Positions 61,672 through 64,000 of a stretch of DNA of 64,000 bases are shown piece by piece. The stretch covers positions 466,001-530,000 of the forward strand of contig NZ_CALYLN010000001.1 of assembly GCF_944801835.1 (NCBI RefSeq), written 5' to 3'. This stretch comes from Bartonella sp. B1099 (GTDB lineage: Bacteria; Pseudomonadota; Alphaproteobacteria; Rhizobiales; Rhizobiaceae). A program made the translations under genes and the position numbers. How positions within the stretch are numbered: the first letter of the stretch is position 1; each line of letters starts with the position of its first letter. The notes under the pieces were generated by a model. That model worked only from the letters and a program-made list of their open reading frames with translations. It did no database searches and was not told the origin of the DNA.

Positions 61672-62172
61672 ATCCCCCTCACCAAAATCATGAGATCAAA
61701 GCCACATTTTACGCAGTTGCTTCCTAAAATCATCCTCCTATGAAAACACCGATAGCATCCTTGTCGCAAACAACCAAAATAGCTTGTTTTATCTCAGCCC
61801 CCAAAATGAGAAGATGGAGAAGAAAAAAAGCGATATCTTAAACAAATAGTCTAAAGAAAGCTAAATTACGCGCATGAAGGAACGGCACATGTCTCTTATG
61901 AAGCGTTTCAAATCTCCACTCTTCTTATGCCAACGGCTGTAACAATATTGAAGAGCAGTGTATGATGGTTCCAATTTGCTTCTGATCAAACATAAAGAGA
62001 ACGGTGTGCTATAAAACTTCATGAGTCTCAATAATATGTTCCCTTAACAAATGAAGTGTTTTCTGAGAAAAAGCAGCGGAGATAATCAAACTTTTTCTCA
62101 TCCATATTTTGCTTCAAAAACGCTAATATCCAAGCAGATAGAACAATAAACATGCCTTAGGGTGATGAACAC
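61672..62172. other. Spacer between terminator and macB
   Basis: About 500 bp, convergent side of macB. It contains dispersed repeat copy F (61887-62015) and no supported gene. Confidence 0.45.
61887..62015 (+). repeat. Dispersed degenerate repeat, copy F (3' part)
   Basis: It contains CACATGTCTCTTATGAAGCG and TTTCAAATC, reading HVSYEAFQ in the shared frame, and then AATTTGCTTCTGATCAAAC, which matches copy G. The 5' ATTGATTTATAA block is not seen. It lies in direct orientation to copy E on the other side of the Type ISP gene. Confidence 0.6.
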
Positions 62173-64000
62173 TTAATCACGTGAGAGTGCAACAACAGGA
62201 TCAAGCCGTGAAGCTTGTCGCGCTGGCGAAAAGCCAAAACATACCCCGATGAGGGTGGAAAAAGTAAGAGATAGAATGATTGAATCAATCGTATAGACGA
62301 GGTGAATAGGCGCCTTAAACAGCAAAAACAAACCACCGATAGAAAATCCAAAGAGAACGCCCAATCCGCCACCAATGACACAAACCAAAATTGCTTCAAT
62401 GAGAAATTGCTGCAAGATATCACTTTGGCGTGCGCCAACAGCCATACGCACCCCAATTTCATTGATCCGCTCAGAAACCGTAACCAACATGATATTCATC
62501 ACCCCAATCCCCCCTACAATCAATGAAATAGCAGCAATAGAAGACACCAAAAGTGTTAAAATCTGTGTACTTTCTGTGATACGATCACGAAAGATCTGAG
62601 AATTTCTAATGAAAAAATCTTCCCCACCATGACGCATAATAAGGAAACGTTTCACCATCTTCTCCGCTAAATTTGAATCAACATGATCGGCGATCTTCAC
62701 AGTAATGGCCCGAACTTGAGTTGTACCAAGAAAACGTGTTTGTAAGGTTGTATAGGGCAAATAAACCTGCAACGTATTTGAAGTCCCTCCTCCCATATGT
62801 TGCGGATCTACCACACCAATAATGCGCGCAGGAACATTACCCAAATGAACAATTTTCCCTATTGCACTCCCATGACTATGAGGGAAAAGCACCGAAAGTG
62901 CTTCTTTTTCGATAACGAGATCAACCGCCCGCTCATGCACACTTTTTTGATCAAACAGCTGCCCTTGAACAGCTTTAAGTCCCTGTGTTTGAAAATATTG
63001 TTCTCCTACCCCAGAAATGATAGCATTGACTTCAACCGCACCAAAACGCACCATAGAGCTTGCTGAAATCTGAGGTGTTACACCAGCAATATAAGGTAAC
63101 TTAGAAAGAGCGTCTGCATCCGCCTCCACCAAACTGGTTATTTTCTCTGCTTGTGGATCAGAGAGGCTTTTTCCAGGCAAAATGGTTAATGTATTAGACC
63201 CCAAACTTTTAAAATTTTCCAGTATTTTTTCCCGCGTACCATTTCCCAAAGCAACCATGGCAATAATCGCCCCAATACCGATAATCACCCCGAGCATTGT
63301 TAAAAAAGTTCGCAGACGGTGTGCATTCATAGCTAACAATGCCATAACAAATGCTTCACGAAAACGTTCAACAAAAGAACGAAAAAAACCCAATGTTTTT
63401 TGATCTTTCATATTTTCTTGTTCCTGAAGAGGTTGAACACTTATTTTTGTTTTTGCACTTTTTGAAAGCTTATCAGCAATAATTTCCCCATCACTGATTT
63501 CGATAATACGATCTGCTCTTTTAGCCACCTGCATATCATGCGTTACAATAATAATGGTGCGCCCTTCTTGATGAAGCTCATCCAAAATATGCAACACTTC
63601 CTGCCCACTGTGTTTATCTAAAGCACCGGTTGGCTCATCAGCAAGAATAACCTCCGCATTATTCATCAATGCGCGCGCAATAGACACCCGTTGTTGTTGT
63701 CCCCCTGAAAGTTGATTGGGACGATGATTGATTCTCTCTCCCATACCTAAGCGTGTTAAAAGTTCTTCTGCACGTTTTCTTCTTATATCCGGTGCACAAC
63801 CTGCATAAATCGCTGGAATTTCAACATTGCCAAGGGCGGTTAATTCATTCAACAAGTGATAGCGCTGAAAAATAAATCCAAAATGATTGCGCCGTAAGGC
63901 TGATAATTCATCAGCAGAAAGAGAAGCTGTTTCTTTTCCTGAAATCCAATAACGCCCAGAACTTGATCGATCAAGACACCCTAGAATATTCATCAGTGTG
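62173..64000 (-). CDS. macB: MacB-like macrolide/peptide ABC exporter (5' end outside window)
   Basis: The fused ATPase-permease of a MacAB-type tripartite exporter. The window ends just after the Walker A region: the first codons read TLMNILGCLD, the standard sequence following GKS. Seen are the Q-loop FIFQRYHLL, signature LSGGQQQRVSIARAL, Walker B VILADEPTGALD and H-loop IIIVTHD. Next come a membrane helix (LRTFLTMLGVIIGIGAIIAM), a ~230-residue periplasmic domain, and the FtsX-like core with SLIVGGIGVMNIMLVTVSER and three C-terminal helices. The ~45 N-terminal residues lie beyond 64000. A macA gene would be expected further upstream. Confidence 0.94.
   Translation of the reverse strand, partial: TLMNILGCLDRSSSGRYWISGKETASLSADELSALRRNHFGFIFQRYHLLNELTALGNVEIPAIYAGCAPDIRRKRAEELLTRLGMGERINHRPNQLSGGQQQRVSIARALMNNAEVILADEPTGALDKHSGQEVLHILDELHQEGRTIIIVTHDMQVAKRADRIIEISDGEIIADKLSKSAKTKISVQPLQEQENMKDQKTLGFFRSFVERFREAFVMALLAMNAHRLRTFLTMLGVIIGIGAIIAMVALGNGTREKILENFKSLGSNTLTILPGKSLSDPQAEKITSLVEADADALSKLPYIAGVTPQISASSMVRFGAVEVNAIISGVGEQYFQTQGLKAVQGQLFDQKSVHERAVDLVIEKEALSVLFPHSHGSAIGKIVHLGNVPARIIGVVDPQHMGGGTSNTLQVYLPYTTLQTRFLGTTQVRAITVKIADHVDSNLAEKMVKRFLIMRHGGEDFFIRNSQIFRDRITESTQILTLLVSSIAAISLIVGGIGVMNIMLVTVSERINEIGVRMAVGARQSDILQQFLIEAILVCVIGGGLGVLFGFSIGGLFLLFKAPIHLVYTIDSIILSLTFSTLIGVCFGFSPARQASRLDPVVALSRD

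Overview
The window looks like a chromosomal segment of a Bartonella species (Alphaproteobacteria, Hyphomicrobiales). The support is low GC, long AT-rich spacers, Rhizobiales-type gene order (tkt-gap-pgk-fba; DUF4164-zapA; fdxA-carD; atpHAGDC; priA next to a TalC-type aldolase) and an RpoH2-type sigma factor. The species cannot be told from this sequence. No tRNA, rRNA, CRISPR array, intact IS element or prophage was recognised.

Layout. 1-11 kb holds central carbon metabolism on the minus strand: transketolase, GAPDH, phosphoglycerate kinase, class I aldolase and, after a DUF4164-zapA pair, pyruvate kinase. 11-19 kb carries small conserved genes, a GNAT acetyltransferase, the ABC-F protein Uup with a coupled lipoprotein gene, thiamine diphosphokinase, an M48 lipoprotein peptidase and rpoH2. 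19-31 kb has a helicase-family protein lacking its motor domain, fdxA, carD, rpmF followed by a 198-bp tandem array, ispA, a lineage-specific lipoprotein, an MFS transporter and ispG, separated by long non-coding stretches. 32-40 kb holds an EmrA/EmrB-like efflux pair and the F1 ATP synthase operon atpHAGDC. 41-49 kb holds priA, the TalC-type aldolase, lptE-leuS and yggS. 50-51 kb is a very AT-rich islet with a glycine-zipper mini-protein and two tandem two-helix membrane mini-proteins. 51-56 kb holds acs, ftsE-ftsX and a YdcF-like gene. 56-61 kb is a single giant gene for a predicted Type ISP restriction-modification enzyme. The window ends inside macB.

Three structural themes go beyond the gene list. 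First, several genes (fba, pyk, priA, rpmF and, more weakly, yggS) are followed directly downstream by decayed copies of their own 3' portions, as if tandem duplications of gene ends recur and then erode. Second, a degenerate dispersed repeat occurs in at least seven spacers; in one frame several copies share the peptide pattern H-[AV]-S-Y-E-x-x-Q, so it is probably debris of a once-coding mobile or multicopy gene. Two direct copies flank the Type ISP gene. Third, the AT-rich islet at 50.0-50.8 kb has the architecture of a pore-forming peptide with duplicated immunity-like proteins and is the best candidate here for an undescribed system. That functional reading is inference only.
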